NCBI RefSeq assembly: GCF_000585395.1 | Contig: NZ_KK073875.1 | Location: 4,995,328 to 5,059,327 of the forward strand | Length of the DNA: 64,000 nt | Source: Saccharibacillus sacchari DSM 19268 | GTDB lineage: Bacteria; Bacillota; Bacilli; Paenibacillales; Paenibacillaceae | Reading direction: 5' to 3' | Part shown: piece after piece, positions 26,969 through 37,328 of the stretch | How positions within the stretch are numbered: the stretch's first letter is position 1 | Layout: every line of letters begins with the position of its first letter | The notes under the pieces: generated by a model | The model's input: only the letters and a program-made list of their open reading frames with translations | What the model was told of the DNA's origin: nothing | Database searches by the model: none | Translations under genes and position numbers: made by a program

Positions 26969-28705
26969 TTATCGAAGCAGATTGCTTTTCGCCAAGTCGA
27001 TCAATTCATTCCCGTGCCCGCTCAGTACGGCTTTGACTGCCCAGAGCGAAAATCCTCCGGCCTGCTGCGCGCTGATCTTCGGCGGCATCGACAGCTCCTG
27101 GCGATTGACGACGACGTCGATCAGAGCCGGACCGTCATGGTTCAGCGCATTCTTTACCGCTTCTTCCAACTGATCCGGATCTTCCACCCGAACGCCGTAA
27201 ATGCCCATCGCGTTGGCTACGGCCGCGAAATCCGTGCTGCTCAGATCGGTACCCGTTTCCAGGTAGCCCGTAGCTTTCATCTCCAGTTCGACAAATCCGA
27301 GCGCTTCATTGTTAAAAACGACGACCTTAACCGGCAGTTTATGCTGTTTGAGCGTCAGCAGATCGCCGAGCAGCATCGACAAGCCTCCGTCGCCGGATAA
27401 CGCGATCGTCTGACGGCCCGGCTCGGTCGCCTGAGCGCCGATCGCTTGCGGCAGCGCATTGGCCATCGTCCCGTGGTTGAACGATCCGATCAGGCGGCGC
27501 TTACCGTTCATTTGCAAGTAGCGGGCGGCCCATACAGTCGGCGTTCCGACGTCACAAGAAAAGACCGCGTTTTCCGTCGCCAGATCGCTGACGACCTTCG
27601 CCAACTGCTGCGGATGGATCGGACGGCGGCCCGATTCTCCCGAAGCCAGCTCGTCCAGCTCTTTGCGCACTTTGACGTAACGCTCGACGGATTTGCGCAG
27701 ATGCTTCGAGTCGCGGCCCTCTTTCAACAAAGGCAGCAGCGCCTGAATGGTATCGCGCACATCGCCGCAGACTCCCAGTTCAAGATTCGTCCGCCGTCCC
27801 AGACGCGCAGGCTCGATATCGACTTGAAGAATTTTGGCATGCTCCGGATAAAACTGGCGGTACGGGAAGTCCGTGCCGAGCATCAGCAGCACGTCGCAGT
27901 CCATCATCGCGTGATAGCCGGAGGCGTAGCCGATCAATCCGGTCAGACCGACGAAATACGGGTTGTCGTATTCCAGGTGTTCCTTGCCCCGCAAAGCGAC
28001 GACCATCGGCGACTGAAGGCGTTCCGCCAACGCCAGCACCTCGGCATGCGCGCCTTTGCATCCGGCACCCGCAAGCAGCGTCACCTTTTTCCCGTCGTTC
28101 AAATACTCTGCCAGCTGCTCCAATTCGGCCTGCGAAGGATGCACGACCGGCTTAGAAGCATGAATGACCCGCTGCGGCACTTGATGTTTCCCGGCGTCTT
28201 TTGCGGCCACGTCGCCGGGCAGCACGACTACCGAGACGCTGGAATGGGCCAATGCCGTTTGAAGCGCCATCGTGATCGTTCTCGGAACTTGTCCCTCGGA
28301 CATAATCGTTTCGCAAAACACGCTGCACTCCCGGAAAATCTGCTCCGGATGGGTGGCCTGGAAATAACCGCTGCCGATTTCGTCGCTCGGAATATGCGCG
28401 GCGATCGCAAGCACGGGCACGCGGCTGCGATAACATTCGTACAAACCGTTGATCAGATGCAAGTTGCCCGGGCCGCTGCTTCCCGCGCAGACCGCGATCG
28501 AACCGCTCAAATCCGCATCGGCTCCGGCCGCAAACGCCGCAACTTCTTCATGCCGAACATGAATCCATTCGATCTTGCCCGAACGGCGCACAGCGTCGAT
28601 CACCGCGTTCAACGAATCTCCCGTGATTCCGTAGATTCTTTTCACTCCGGCGTGAATGAGTACCTCCACCAGCGAATCCGCAATCGTTTTGCCCATATGA
28701 TCCAT
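26969..28705 (-). CDS. poxB: pyruvate oxidase (YdaP/PoxB-like, ThDP-dependent)
   Basis: ThDP/FAD enzyme that decarboxylates pyruvate to acetate or acetyl phosphate; YdaP of B. subtilis is the closest model and is a general stress protein. 578 residues with the three domains of the family: N-terminal PYR domain with the catalytic glutamate (WIHVRHEEVAAFAAG), central FAD/rudimentary domain, C-terminal PP domain with the ThDP motif GDGGLSMLLGDLLTLKQHKL and VVFNNEALGF. The ATG at 28705 follows AAGGAA; an ATG at 28696 is possible. The gene has its own terminator and a weak SigB-like promoter. Confidence 0.9.
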   Translation of the reverse strand: MDHMGKTIADSLVEVLIHAGVKRIYGITGDSLNAVIDAVRRSGKIEWIHVRHEEVAAFAAGADADLSGSIAVCAGSSGPGNLHLINGLYECYRSRVPVLAIAAHIPSDEIGSGYFQATHPEQIFRECSVFCETIMSEGQVPRTITMALQTALAHSSVSVVVLPGDVAAKDAGKHQVPQRVIHASKPVVHPSQAELEQLAEYLNDGKKVTLLAGAGCKGAHAEVLALAERLQSPMVVALRGKEHLEYDNPYFVGLTGLIGYASGYHAMMDCDVLLMLGTDFPYRQFYPEHAKILQVDIEPARLGRRTNLELGVCGDVRDTIQALLPLLKEGRDSKHLRKSVERYVKVRKELDELASGESGRRPIHPQQLAKVVSDLATENAVFSCDVGTPTVWAARYLQMNGKRRLIGSFNHGTMANALPQAIGAQATEPGRQTIALSGDGGLSMLLGDLLTLKQHKLPVKVVVFNNEALGFVELEMKATGYLETGTDLSSTDFAAVANAMGIYGVRVEDPDQLEEAVKNALNHDGPALIDVVVNRQELSMPPKISAQQAGGFSLWAVKAVLSGHGNELIDLAKSNLLR

Positions 28706-28795
28706 CTCCCGTTCCTTTTTTATGCCGGGTACGTCAGGTCCGGGAAGTCCGCATGCGTACCTCCGCCTAAGCAACGTACCGGCCTCCTCCTCTAT

Positions 28796-28820
28796 TTACC
28801 CGCACGGATCGTCTCCTAAC
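28796..28820 (-). promoter_or_regulatory. weak SigB-like promoter of poxB
   Basis: Minus-strand GTTAGG (28820-28815), 13 nt, GGGTAA (28801-28796). The -10 is good (5/6), the -35 poor. The predicted leader is about 85 nt. Confidence 0.3.
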
Positions 28821-28967
28821 GCTGATTTTCGTCCAGCCGTTCCCTAACATACCCTGTAATCCCTTACAACTTCGCCCCGATTTGCCGATATAAATCTTGC
28901 CTGCATTAACGTGCGAATATCAGACTTGCCGCTTACTGTATTCCGGCCGAACGAAGGAGCGATCAAA

Positions 28968-30788
28968 ATGAGTTTTCGCAGCCTATTCCGAAACGATAAC
29001 GATACGAAGCTGGGCTCGCTGTTGATTCGATTCAGCCTGGCCTTCTTAGCTGCGTTTGCTCTTCTTTTGAGCGGCGGCTACCTTTTTCAAAACCATGTGA
29101 TCAAGAGCAGTTACATGCACGTTCGCGATCTCGCTCTTCTGACCGAAAACCTGGATATGCTCGAAAAATCGCTGGTTGAACAGGAAAGCGGACAACGAGG
29201 CTTCAGCATGACCGGCGAATCCTCATTCCTCAGTTACTACGACCGCGGACTTACCGATTATCGCAAAGTCTCGAAAGCCCTGCTCAATCGCAGCCCGCTG
29301 ACTCCCGATTTCTCGGATGAGATCAATACTCTGGTAGCCGCTACGGAAATTTGGCAAAAAGAACATAGCCGCTCGACGATGGAACGCTCGCTGCTCGGCG
29401 AGACGATCGATCGGGAAACGCTGCAAAAAGGCGAAGCCGCATTCAACGTATTGAACGTCGAATTCGACGATCTCCTGGCTCGAATCACGGTCAAACGCGA
29501 CTTGGAAAGAGCCAAGCTCATGGATCGCATCAGCACGACCCTGGCCCTGACGGGCGCGGCCGCCTTATTGACGATCGGGCTTTACGTGTTTTTTATCATC
29601 AAACATATTCGGCGCCTGATCCACCCGCTTGCGGAACTTGACCAAGCCATATCCGCGTATGAAGGAAGTTTGGAAGACTCGGTCAAAAGCAATTACACCA
29701 CGTCCGGCGAATTGGGCAGGCTCGTTCAAGCTTTTCATCGCATGGGCGAAGATTTGCGCCGGGAAAGCGGGCAGCTTGAGGATACTTACAAAATGATCAA
29801 CGCGCTCAATCAAGCCGGCTCCGTGCAAGACGTGTATCGACAAACGCTGCTTCATATGCGAAATCTCGTGCAGTGCGACAAAGTCAGTATCGTGATGCAA
29901 AATGCGGATCGCCGATTCTTCTCCAAAGCCGTCTCTCAGGGAGAGCGTCTCAGTTTGAAGGAAGCTCTTCTGGACAGCGAACGCGACGAACTGCGGTCGA
30001 TGATTCAAGGCGGCAAATCCCTGCTGTACGAAAATTGGGAGATCGAGCATCCTGCAGGCGGTTTGAGCGAGCGGGTATATCGGGACGGCATGCGCTCTTC
30101 CGTGCATCTGTTGTTGAAAAAAGATCATCGCGTCGTCGGCATTCTGAATCTCTACTCTTCTCGGCCTTATTTCTTCACTTCCGTTAAAAAGCAACGTCTT
30201 GAAAAGTTGGTTCCGCTTATTGCGACGGCCATCGACAATGCGCTGCAAACCAGCCGGATTCAGTCATTGGCGATGCGGGACGGATTAACCGGACTTTGGA
30301 ATCGTCGGCATTTCGATGAAGCTTTCGCACGCTTAACCGAGGAAGCCCGCTCGGTTGGCGGCGCGGTGCGTCCGCTTAGCCTCATCCTGCTCGATGTTGA
30401 TCGCTTCAAGCTGTTCAACGATACGCGCGGTCACCAAGAAGGGGATACGGTGCTGCGCCATATCGCTCTGCTGCTGCAAGCTTATTGTCGATTCGGCGAT
30501 CTTCCGGTACGTTTTGGCGGAGAAGAGTTCGCGGTTCTATTGCCAAACACGCCATTGGAAGAAGCCGCTGAAGTCGCCACGCGGTTGCGCAAGCTGATTG
30601 AATTCGATTCCCCGTCCCCGGATTACCGGGTGACTGCCAGCTTCGGCGTCGCTCAATTGCATGAAGGGCAAGACAAACAAGAGTTGATCCGCGTAGCCGA
30701 CTCTGCGCTGTATCGAGCCAAAGCTGCCGGGCGCAATCGGGTGTGCACAGAGGAAGAAGAGCTGAACGATTCGGCTGAATCGGGATAA
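28968..30788 (+). CDS. diguanylate cyclase with CHASE3, HAMP and GAF domains
   Basis: Predicted to make cyclic di-GMP in response to an extracellular signal. 606 residues: TM1 (about 17-40), a CHASE3-type helical sensor (45-185, with GQRGFSMTGE typical of CHASE3), TM2 (about 190-212), HAMP (213-270), GAF (about 285-430) and GGDEF (about 440-595). The active site reads RFGGEEF, so it should be catalytic. An RFGD inhibitory I-site ends exactly five residues before GGEEF, so product inhibition is expected. The ATG at 28968 follows GAAGGAG. No EAL partner nearby. Confidence 0.92.
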   Translation: MSFRSLFRNDNDTKLGSLLIRFSLAFLAAFALLLSGGYLFQNHVIKSSYMHVRDLALLTENLDMLEKSLVEQESGQRGFSMTGESSFLSYYDRGLTDYRKVSKALLNRSPLTPDFSDEINTLVAATEIWQKEHSRSTMERSLLGETIDRETLQKGEAAFNVLNVEFDDLLARITVKRDLERAKLMDRISTTLALTGAAALLTIGLYVFFIIKHIRRLIHPLAELDQAISAYEGSLEDSVKSNYTTSGELGRLVQAFHRMGEDLRRESGQLEDTYKMINALNQAGSVQDVYRQTLLHMRNLVQCDKVSIVMQNADRRFFSKAVSQGERLSLKEALLDSERDELRSMIQGGKSLLYENWEIEHPAGGLSERVYRDGMRSSVHLLLKKDHRVVGILNLYSSRPYFFTSVKKQRLEKLVPLIATAIDNALQTSRIQSLAMRDGLTGLWNRRHFDEAFARLTEEARSVGGAVRPLSLILLDVDRFKLFNDTRGHQEGDTVLRHIALLLQAYCRFGDLPVRFGGEEFAVLLPNTPLEEAAEVATRLRKLIEFDSPSPDYRVTASFGVAQLHEGQDKQELIRVADSALYRAKAAGRNRVCTEEEELNDSAESG

Positions 30789-30800
30789 AAAAACGAACGC

Positions 30801-30836
30801 AAAGAGGACGAAGCCGCGAAGCTTCGTCCTCTTTTC
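30801..30836. terminator. bidirectional terminator between diguanylate cyclase and helD
   Basis: AAAGAGGACGAAGC (30801-30814) and GCTTCGTCCTCTTT (30821-30834) form a perfect 14-bp stem with a 6-nt loop, followed by T on the + strand. The genes converge here. Confidence 0.9.
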
Positions 30837-30838
30837 CG

Positions 30839-33019
30839 CTAGGCTTCAGGCCAGCCCGCATCGCTCCAATCCGCAACGTCGTTCAGGAAGTTTGGCGTCT
30901 CGCCGCCATGCAGAACCCATAGCTCATGCAGCGCACGGGTGCAGCCTACGTACAGCATTTTCGCGTCCCATTCCGAATCCCCGTAGTTCCGACGCCCCGC
31001 ATCCGCTATGATAACGGCATCAAACTCCAGACCTTTCGACAGATGCAGAGGAAGCACGGACAGCCCGCCTTCATACTGCGTCATGCTGCCGTCGATCAGG
31101 TTCAACTCCGGGAATTCCGGCAGCAAGGCCGCATGTAGCGCGGAAGCTTGCTCTTGCGTACGCGTAAGCAAAGACACCGTCTTATGCTCGCGTCCCCATA
31201 GCGCAGCAATCGCCTTCGCCGCTGCTTGCACGTCAGCCGTTTCTTTTGCCTCGTCAATGCCGAAATCGATCATGCGAACCCGATTCCCGCTCCGGAACAC
31301 GGGCACTGCTTCGATGGCATTCGACACGCCCCCCGACAAGATCACGTTGGCGAAACCGATGATTTCCATCGTCGAACGATAGCTTCGGGTAAGGGCGTGG
31401 TACGACGTCTCTTCCGCGCCGAACAGATCGCTCATTTCTTCCCAGGCATGCACGCCTTTGTAAGCATGAATGCCTTGGGACAGATCGCCGAGGATGGTAA
31501 ACGAATGTCCGCGGACAAATCGATCCAACACGGAGACTTGTAACGGCGAAAAATCCTGGGCTTCATCGATGACGATATGGTCGAACCGCTCGATGCCTTC
31601 AATACCGTTCAGCAGTTGATGCAGATACAGCAGCGCAGGCAAATCTTCTTCGCGGAGCCGGCCTTCCTTGAGGTCTTTACGAGTAGACTTCAGTACAGGG
31701 GCGGGAATAGCGGCAAAAGCTTCTTGAGGCAAGATGCCCCGTGCATCTTTGGCGGCGCCGAAGATTTGCTTGTATAAGGTCAGCGGACTGAAGTCCGGCC
31801 ATTTTTTCGCATACGCTTTTTCTCGCAATGTCGCTTTTTTCTTATGCTCTTTGCGTAACGTCTCCGGCTTGACCGGCTTCAATTCCATCTCGATCCAGCG
31901 ATGAATCCGTGCCAATACGCGTTCCTTCCGCCCGCCTGCCGAGTAATGTTTATACTCTTCGGCATACCAATGCAGGATGGTCTCGTAAGGCAGAACTTTC
32001 CCGTCCCAAGGCGAGAACTCCAGCTCCGGCGCTCCGGATGCTTCAAGCGCGGATGCTGCGGCATCGAGCATCGCACGGAAGAGGTCGGAGCCTTTGAAGC
32101 GACCCGGCGCGTCTTCTCCCGGTGCCGTTCCTCCAGCCTGTCCGAACCAAAAGTCCAATGTTTCCGCCGGATTGGCCAGCATGGATTCCACATCAAGGAG
32201 CTTTGCCGCCCAATCGGTGAAGGTCCGCTGTTGAATATCCCCGACGCCCAGTTCAGGCAGAACGCCGGAGATGTAGTCAAGGAACATGCCGTTTGGCGCA
32301 AAAATGATCATTTTCTCGGCCGACACCTGCTCCTGATACTGATACAGCAGGAAGGCCAGACGATGCAGGGCGACGGTTGTTTTTCCGCTGCCTGCAACGC
32401 CCTGAATGATCAACGCTTTATTTTTCTCGGCGCGAATGATCTTGTCCTGCTCGGCCTGAATCGTCGACACGATATCCCGCAGCCGATTGTCTTTATTTTC
32501 GCCGAGTCGATACAGCAGGAATTCATCCGATACCGCCGGTTCCTCGCCGCCGCGCGTATACGTATCGACGACGCGCTCCAGCTCGGATTTGCGCACCATG
32601 ATGTTCCGCTTCAGATGAACCTCGCCGCCGATGATGCCTTCGGGCGCTTCGTATTCGACTCTGTCCTCGCCGCCGGTAAACGAATAGAACAGACTGGCTA
32701 CAGGCGCGCGCCAATCGATCACGATCGGCAAGCTGCCGGGATCGCGGCCGTCCAGTCCGGTCTTGCCGATATAGAGCGGAGCCGCGGAAGCTTTGCCGTC
32801 CTCTTCGAAGTCCATGCGTCCGAAATACGGCTCCGGTTCCGACTTCGCTAACCTCTGACGGCGCTCTTCGCGTCCGGCTTCCAGCACTTGCTCGGTAAAA
32901 TCGTGTCCGGTATACACCGGAACCGCCTGAAGGCGACCCAGCTGCGTTCCGATCTCTTCCAGAACGGACGACAGCTTGTTTTGCTCTTCCCGATAGGCAC
33001 TTTGAACGTCTTCACTCAT
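30839..33019 (-). CDS. helD: HelD-type RNA polymerase recycling helicase (UvrD/Rep fold)
   Basis: HelD binds RNA polymerase and uses ATP to remove it from stalled or terminated complexes. 726 residues. An N-terminal coiled coil (MSEDVQSAYREEQNKLSSVL onward) would enter the secondary channel; then SF1 helicase domains with Walker A QGVAGSGKTTVALHRLAF, motif II VIDEAQDFSPLQ, and motif VI GCTRALHELWVLHGG. A WRAPVASLFYSFTGG segment is typical of the family. The ATG at 33019 follows AGGAGGT at good spacing. A single gene with a structured leader. Confidence 0.93.
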   Translation of the reverse strand: MSEDVQSAYREEQNKLSSVLEEIGTQLGRLQAVPVYTGHDFTEQVLEAGREERRQRLAKSEPEPYFGRMDFEEDGKASAAPLYIGKTGLDGRDPGSLPIVIDWRAPVASLFYSFTGGEDRVEYEAPEGIIGGEVHLKRNIMVRKSELERVVDTYTRGGEEPAVSDEFLLYRLGENKDNRLRDIVSTIQAEQDKIIRAEKNKALIIQGVAGSGKTTVALHRLAFLLYQYQEQVSAEKMIIFAPNGMFLDYISGVLPELGVGDIQQRTFTDWAAKLLDVESMLANPAETLDFWFGQAGGTAPGEDAPGRFKGSDLFRAMLDAAASALEASGAPELEFSPWDGKVLPYETILHWYAEEYKHYSAGGRKERVLARIHRWIEMELKPVKPETLRKEHKKKATLREKAYAKKWPDFSPLTLYKQIFGAAKDARGILPQEAFAAIPAPVLKSTRKDLKEGRLREEDLPALLYLHQLLNGIEGIERFDHIVIDEAQDFSPLQVSVLDRFVRGHSFTILGDLSQGIHAYKGVHAWEEMSDLFGAEETSYHALTRSYRSTMEIIGFANVILSGGVSNAIEAVPVFRSGNRVRMIDFGIDEAKETADVQAAAKAIAALWGREHKTVSLLTRTQEQASALHAALLPEFPELNLIDGSMTQYEGGLSVLPLHLSKGLEFDAVIIADAGRRNYGDSEWDAKMLYVGCTRALHELWVLHGGETPNFLNDVADWSDAGWPEA

Positions 33020-33042
33020 TTTCAGTTACCTCCTAAGATGAG

Positions 33043-33114
33043 CATTTTGCACACATGTTCTTGCGAACCGACAAAGCCTGAGCGTATCCCAGATACGCCA
33101 TGTCGCACAAAATG
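33043..33114 (-). repeat. nested hairpin in the helD leader
   Basis: An outer pair GCATTTTG.../...CAAAATGC encloses GCGTATcccagATACGC, a perfect 6-bp stem with a 5-nt loop. It sits between the predicted promoter (start point about 33164) and the helD start, so it would be in the 5' untranslated RNA. Confidence 0.5.
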
Positions 33115-33170
33115 CCGGAAAAATAATGGCATGCCGCAAACCAAAAAACGGAAGCGAAAATGCAAAAGGA

Positions 33171-33198
33171 ATATTAGCATAGCACACTTCCATGCAAA
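33171..33198 (-). promoter_or_regulatory. extended -10 promoter of helD
   Basis: On the minus strand TGCTAATAT (extended -10, 33179-33171) with TTTGCA (33198-33193) at 16 nt. Predicted leader of about 145 nt. Confidence 0.5.
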
Positions 33199-33227
33199 CG
33201 GCTTTAATTATTTGATGAACGATCGCA

Positions 33228-33278
33228 ATAAAAAGAGACACGCGGCTTTCCTGATCGAAAGTTTCGTGTCCCTTTTCT
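33228..33278 (-). terminator. terminator after tcdA
   Basis: On the minus strand GGGACACG pairs with CGTGTCTC, with an inner CTTTC/GAAAG pair, and is followed by TTTTTATT. Confidence 0.8.
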
Positions 33279-33300
33279 GATTTTAATGATGAAATTGTGA

Positions 33301-34071
33301 TTATTGCTCCTGATCCGGCAAAGGATGGCCGCCGCGGATCATGAGATCCTTGACCACTTCGCTGACCATGATCAAACCTGCAACCGGCGGTACGTAGGCA
33401 TTGCTCGCCGGCGGCTGCTTGGCTTTGCGAATCTTGGCTCCTGCCGGCGCAATCTGTTCGGTGACGTCCGGGCGGGGCTTGATCGGCTTCTCCGTCGAAA
33501 ACACGACCTTGACGCCTTTCTTGATGCCTTCTTCTTTGCGCAGCTTGTTTCGGATAATACGGGCGATCGGATCCATTTTCGTTTTGGAAATGTCTGCGAT
33601 CTGGAAGCGCGAAGGGTCCATCTTATTGGCCGCGCCCATGCTGGAGATGATCGGAATGCCGCGATTCAAGCACTCTTTGATGATGTGAATTTTGTAAATG
33701 ATCGTATCGGACGCATCTACGACGTAATCGATCTTGTGCTCGAACAGCTTCTCGTACGTTTCTTCCGTGTAGAACATGTTCAGCACGATCGTATTGATGT
33801 CCGGATTGATCAGTTTGACGCGCTCGGCCATCAGTTCGGTCTTTTGCTGGCCTACCGTCGTCGTCAATGCATGAATCTGACGGTTGATGTTCGTGATATC
33901 CACGACGTCCTTATCGATCATAATCAGCGTTCCGACGCCGGAACGGGCTAGAGCTTCGACGGCCATTGCCCCTACGCCTCCGATGCCGAGAACGGCTACG
34001 GTGCTGTTTTTAAGTTCTTGAATGCCTTCAGGTCCAAGCGCAAGCTCAGTGCGGGAAAAAGCATGCAGCAT
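33301..34071 (-). CDS. tcdA: tRNA threonylcarbamoyladenosine dehydratase (TcdA/YrvM)
   Basis: E1-like ATP-dependent enzyme that cyclises the t6A37 of ANN-decoding tRNAs to ct6A. 256 residues: nucleotide-binding GIGGVGAMAVEALARSGVG at the N-terminus, IDKDVVDITNINRQ typical of the ThiF/MoeB fold, DASDTIIYK near residue 118, and the TcdA-type end with PPVAGLIMVSEVV. The ATG at 34071 follows AAGGAGGT. It lies downstream of aspS as in B. subtilis (aspS-yrvM); a hairpin separates them. Confidence 0.93.
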   Translation of the reverse strand: MLHAFSRTELALGPEGIQELKNSTVAVLGIGGVGAMAVEALARSGVGTLIMIDKDVVDITNINRQIHALTTTVGQQKTELMAERVKLINPDINTIVLNMFYTEETYEKLFEHKIDYVVDASDTIIYKIHIIKECLNRGIPIISSMGAANKMDPSRFQIADISKTKMDPIARIIRNKLRKEEGIKKGVKVVFSTEKPIKPRPDVTEQIAPAGAKIRKAKQPPASNAYVPPVAGLIMVSEVVKDLMIRGGHPLPDQEQ

Positions 34072-34116
34072 AATCGATGAACCTCCTTGAATTTTTTATG
34101 CGTTCTAAACAAACGG

Positions 34117-34148
34117 AAAAGGCATACCGGCCTGAGCCGGCTGCCTTT
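34117..34148 (-). terminator. terminator between aspS and tcdA
   Basis: AAGGCA with inner CCGG pairs to CCGG and TGCCTT (34119-34147); on the minus strand TTTTCC follows. Probably partial, letting some transcription reach tcdA. Confidence 0.6.
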
Positions 34149-34166
34149 CTATCGTCGTGCGAGTGC

Positions 34167-35975
34167 TTAAGCTTGCTGAGTTTCGCCTTCGGAAGCCGCC
34201 GGCTTTTTAGCCGGCTTCGGTGCGAGTTTGATGTGCAGTTGATCAAGCTGACCTTTGTCGACGGTCGATGGCGCGTTCATCAACAAGTCGGTTGCGCTCG
34301 CCGTTTTCGGGAAAGCAATCGTCTCGCGCAGGTTCGTACGCTGCGTGAGCAGCATCACCAGACGGTCGAAGCCGAATGCGAATCCGCCGTGCGGAGGCGT
34401 ACCGTATTGGAACGCGTCGAGCAGGAAGCCGAATTGTTCTTGCGCGGTTTCTTCCGAAATGCCGAGCAGCTTGAACATCTTCTGCTGCAGATCGTGTTCG
34501 AAGATTCGCAGCGAACCGCCGCCGACTTCGTAGCCGTTCAATACGAGGTCGTACGCTTGAGCGCGAACCGCACCCGGGTCGGTCTCGAACAGTTCCAGAT
34601 CTTCTTCCAGCGGACGAGTGAACGGATGGTGTTCCGCTACATAGCGCTTGGATTCTTCGTCGTAGCTGAGCAGCGGGAATTCAAGCACCCATGCGAATTT
34701 GTAAATGCTGTCGTCGATCAGGCCCAGTTGACGTCCGATCTTCAGACGCAGCGCGCCCAGCACGTCGGCTACAACCTGTTTTTTGTCGGCCGAGAACAGC
34801 AGCAAGTCGCCCACTTCGGCATCCGTGCGCTCGCGCAGCGCTTCGATGACTTCCTCGCTCATGAACTTCACGATCGGTCCCTTGAAGCCGTCTTCCTTAA
34901 CTTGGATCCAAGCCAGGCCTTTTGCGCCGTAACGCGCCGCGTAAGGACCGAGATCGTCGATCTCTTTACGCGTCCAAGTGCCGCAGCCTTTCGCGTTCAG
35001 CACTTTGACCTGACCGCCGCTTGCAATTACCGAAGCAAAGACTTTCACTTCGCTCGTTTCTACGATGTCGCCCACGTCAACCAGTTCCATGCCGAAACGC
35101 AGATCCGGTTTGTCGGAACCGTATTTGCTCATGGCTTCGGCATGCGTCAGACGTTGGAACGGAAGTTGAACTTCCACGCCGATCGTTTCGCGGAACAGTT
35201 TCGCCATCAGCTCTTCGATCATGCCGAGGATTTCGTCGCGCGACACGAAAGACATCTCAAGGTCGACTTGCGTGAATTCCGGTTGACGGTCGGACCGAAG
35301 GTCTTCGTCGCGGAAACAGCGGGCGATCTGATAATAACGTTCCAAACCGCTGACCATCAGCAATTGCTTGAAGATTTGCGGCGATTGCGGCAAAGCGAAG
35401 AATTCGCCTTCATGCACGCGGCTCGGCACCAAATAATCGCGTGCGCCTTCCGGCGTGCTCTTTGTCAGGATCGGTGTTTCGACTTCAACAAACTCTTGCG
35501 CATCAAGGAAGTTACGGAAGATTTTCGCCGACTGCGAACGCAGCATCAGCGTTTTTTGCATTTCCGGACGGCGCAGGTCAAGGTAACGATATTTCAAACG
35601 CAGTGCTTCATCGACTTCGATGCCGTCTTCGATAAAGAACGGAGGCGTCTTCGCCGCGTTCAACACTTCAATTTCCGTCACGCGAACTTCAAGCTCGCCA
35701 GTCGGCAGGTTTTTGTTAACCGTTTCTTCTTCGCGTTTAACGACTGTTCCTTTAACAGCCAGCACATACTCCGTACGCACGCGTTCTGCCGTTTGCAACG
35801 CTTCGCCCGAATAAGCCGGGTTGAAAACGACTTGCACGATACCGCTGCGGTCGCGCAGGTCGATAAACAATACGCCCCCGAGGTCGCGGCGGGTTTGTAC
35901 CCAACCGTTCAGTGTAACGTTCTCTCCGATTTGTGCCGACGTGATTTGTCCGCAGTGATGAGTCCTGAGCATCAT
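34167..35975 (-). CDS. aspS: aspartyl-tRNA synthetase
   Basis: Charges tRNA-Asp (possibly also tRNA-Asn if the organism uses the amidation route, which cannot be judged here). 602 residues, class IIb: N-terminal OB-fold ([21 protein letters not shown]), motif 2 [20 protein letters not shown], the GAD insertion domain typical of bacterial AspRS, and motif 3 [13 protein letters not shown]. The ATG at 35975 has AAAGGAG upstream. 55 nt after hisS, so it shares the hisS transcript and its T-box control. Confidence 0.97.
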   Translation of the reverse strand: MMLRTHHCGQITSAQIGENVTLNGWVQTRRDLGGVLFIDLRDRSGIVQVVFNPAYSGEALQTAERVRTEYVLAVKGTVVKREEETVNKNLPTGELEVRVTEIEVLNAAKTPPFFIEDGIEVDEALRLKYRYLDLRRPEMQKTLMLRSQSAKIFRNFLDAQEFVEVETPILTKSTPEGARDYLVPSRVHEGEFFALPQSPQIFKQLLMVSGLERYYQIARCFRDEDLRSDRQPEFTQVDLEMSFVSRDEILGMIEELMAKLFRETIGVEVQLPFQRLTHAEAMSKYGSDKPDLRFGMELVDVGDIVETSEVKVFASVIASGGQVKVLNAKGCGTWTRKEIDDLGPYAARYGAKGLAWIQVKEDGFKGPIVKFMSEEVIEALRERTDAEVGDLLLFSADKKQVVADVLGALRLKIGRQLGLIDDSIYKFAWVLEFPLLSYDEESKRYVAEHHPFTRPLEEDLELFETDPGAVRAQAYDLVLNGYEVGGGSLRIFEHDLQQKMFKLLGISEETAQEQFGFLLDAFQYGTPPHGGFAFGFDRLVMLLTQRTNLRETIAFPKTASATDLLMNAPSTVDKGQLDQLHIKLAPKPAKKPAASEGETQQA

Positions 35976-36030
35976 AAGGTTAATCTCCTTTGGTTGTGAA
36001 AGTATGGTTGATTTCGTTACGTCCGAAAGC

Positions 36031-37278
36031 CTATTTCAATACGGAAGCCAGATCGTCCAGCGCAACCGTCACCTGTTCGCGCGTTTCCATCGACTTGACC
36101 GCGATCTCGCCGCGTTCCAATTCGTCGTCGCCGAGAATAGCCGTGTAGCGCGCTTGCAGACGATCCGCCGATTTCATCTGTGCTTTCATTTTACGATCCA
36201 GATAATCGCGTTCGGCCGAGAAACCCAAGCGGCGCAGCTTATGAAGCTGCTTTGTAATCTCCGCATTTGCCTTCTCGCCCAATCCGATCAGATAAAGATC
36301 CAACGGCAGTTCGGCTTCGATTTGCGTTTGTTGGTCAGCCAGCAGCAGTTGCAGACGCTCCATGCCGATCGCCATGCCGATACCCGGTTGATCCGGTCCG
36401 CCGACTTCGGCAACCAATTTGTTATAACGGCCGCCGCCGCCGATCGTATCGATCGCGCCGATTCCGCTTTTCGTTTTGAACTCGAACGCCGTCAGCGTGT
36501 AGTAATCCAGACCCCTTACGAGACGCGGATTGATCGTGTATTCGACGCCCATCGCCGTCAGATTGCTTTTAACCGCCTCAAAGTGCGTGCGGCTTTCTTC
36601 ATCCAGGCTATCCAGAATGGAAGGCGCGTCGGTGAATTTGTCCTGATCGACTTTGCAGTCGAGCACGCGCAGCGGATTGCGGTCGATCCGGCTCTGACAG
36701 TCTTTGCACAGGCTGTCTCGCATGGGATTCAGGAACGCAAGCAATTTGTCGTTATAATCCGCGCGAGTTGCCGCATTACCGACCGAATTGATCTCGACGC
36801 TCGTTCCTTTCAAGCCGATATCTTCGAAGAATTGCAATCCGAAAGCAATGACTTCCGCGTCGATTGCCGGTTCTACAGAACCGATCGCTTCAATACCGAA
36901 TTGGTGGAATTGACGGTACCGTCCCGCCTGCGGGCGCTCCTGACGGAACATAGGTCCGATGTAAAACAGCTTGGACACGTCCGGCTCGCCGTAGATTTTG
37001 TTCTCCACGTAAGCGCGAACGACGCCTGCCGTGCCTTCGGGCCGCAGCGTCATGCCGCGTCCGCCCATGTCCTGGAACGAGAACATTTCTTTCTGCACGA
37101 TATCCGTCGTCTCGCCTACCCCGCGTTGGAACAGCTGGGTATATTCGAAGATCGGGGTGCGAATTTCGCGGTAATTAAACCGTCTGCACAAATCGCGTGC
37201 CTTGCTCTCTACGTACTGCCATTTTTCTACTGTTCCCGGCAAAAAATCAAGGGTGCCTTTCGGCTTTTGAAAATCCAT
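36031..37278 (-). CDS. hisS: histidyl-tRNA synthetase
   Basis: Charges tRNA-His. 415 residues, class IIa: [11 protein letters not shown] at the start, [11 protein letters not shown] (motif 1), [20 protein letters not shown] (motif 2), histidine-binding [15 protein letters not shown] and GGGGRYNKL, then the C-terminal anticodon domain. The ATG at 37278 follows an AAGGAAAG stretch. First gene of hisS-aspS, behind a T-box leader as in B. subtilis. Confidence 0.97.
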   Translation of the reverse strand: MDFQKPKGTLDFLPGTVEKWQYVESKARDLCRRFNYREIRTPIFEYTQLFQRGVGETTDIVQKEMFSFQDMGGRGMTLRPEGTAGVVRAYVENKIYGEPDVSKLFYIGPMFRQERPQAGRYRQFHQFGIEAIGSVEPAIDAEVIAFGLQFFEDIGLKGTSVEINSVGNAATRADYNDKLLAFLNPMRDSLCKDCQSRIDRNPLRVLDCKVDQDKFTDAPSILDSLDEESRTHFEAVKSNLTAMGVEYTINPRLVRGLDYYTLTAFEFKTKSGIGAIDTIGGGGRYNKLVAEVGGPDQPGIGMAIGMERLQLLLADQQTQIEAELPLDLYLIGLGEKANAEITKQLHKLRRLGFSAERDYLDRKMKAQMKSADRLQARYTAILGDDELERGEIAVKSMETREQVTVALDDLASVLK

Positions 37279-37328
37279 GTTATTCTCTTTCCTTCCTTTC
37301 CGGCTTGCGCGGCCGGGTGCTTGTATAA

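Noticed and set aside
32888..33280. 130-codon + strand ORF near the helD start
   Set aside because: Spans the helD leader, its promoter and the tcdA terminator; basic, motif-free sequence.
34077..35999. 640-codon + strand ORF opposite aspS
   Set aside because: Shadow of aspS with no ribosome site or motifs.
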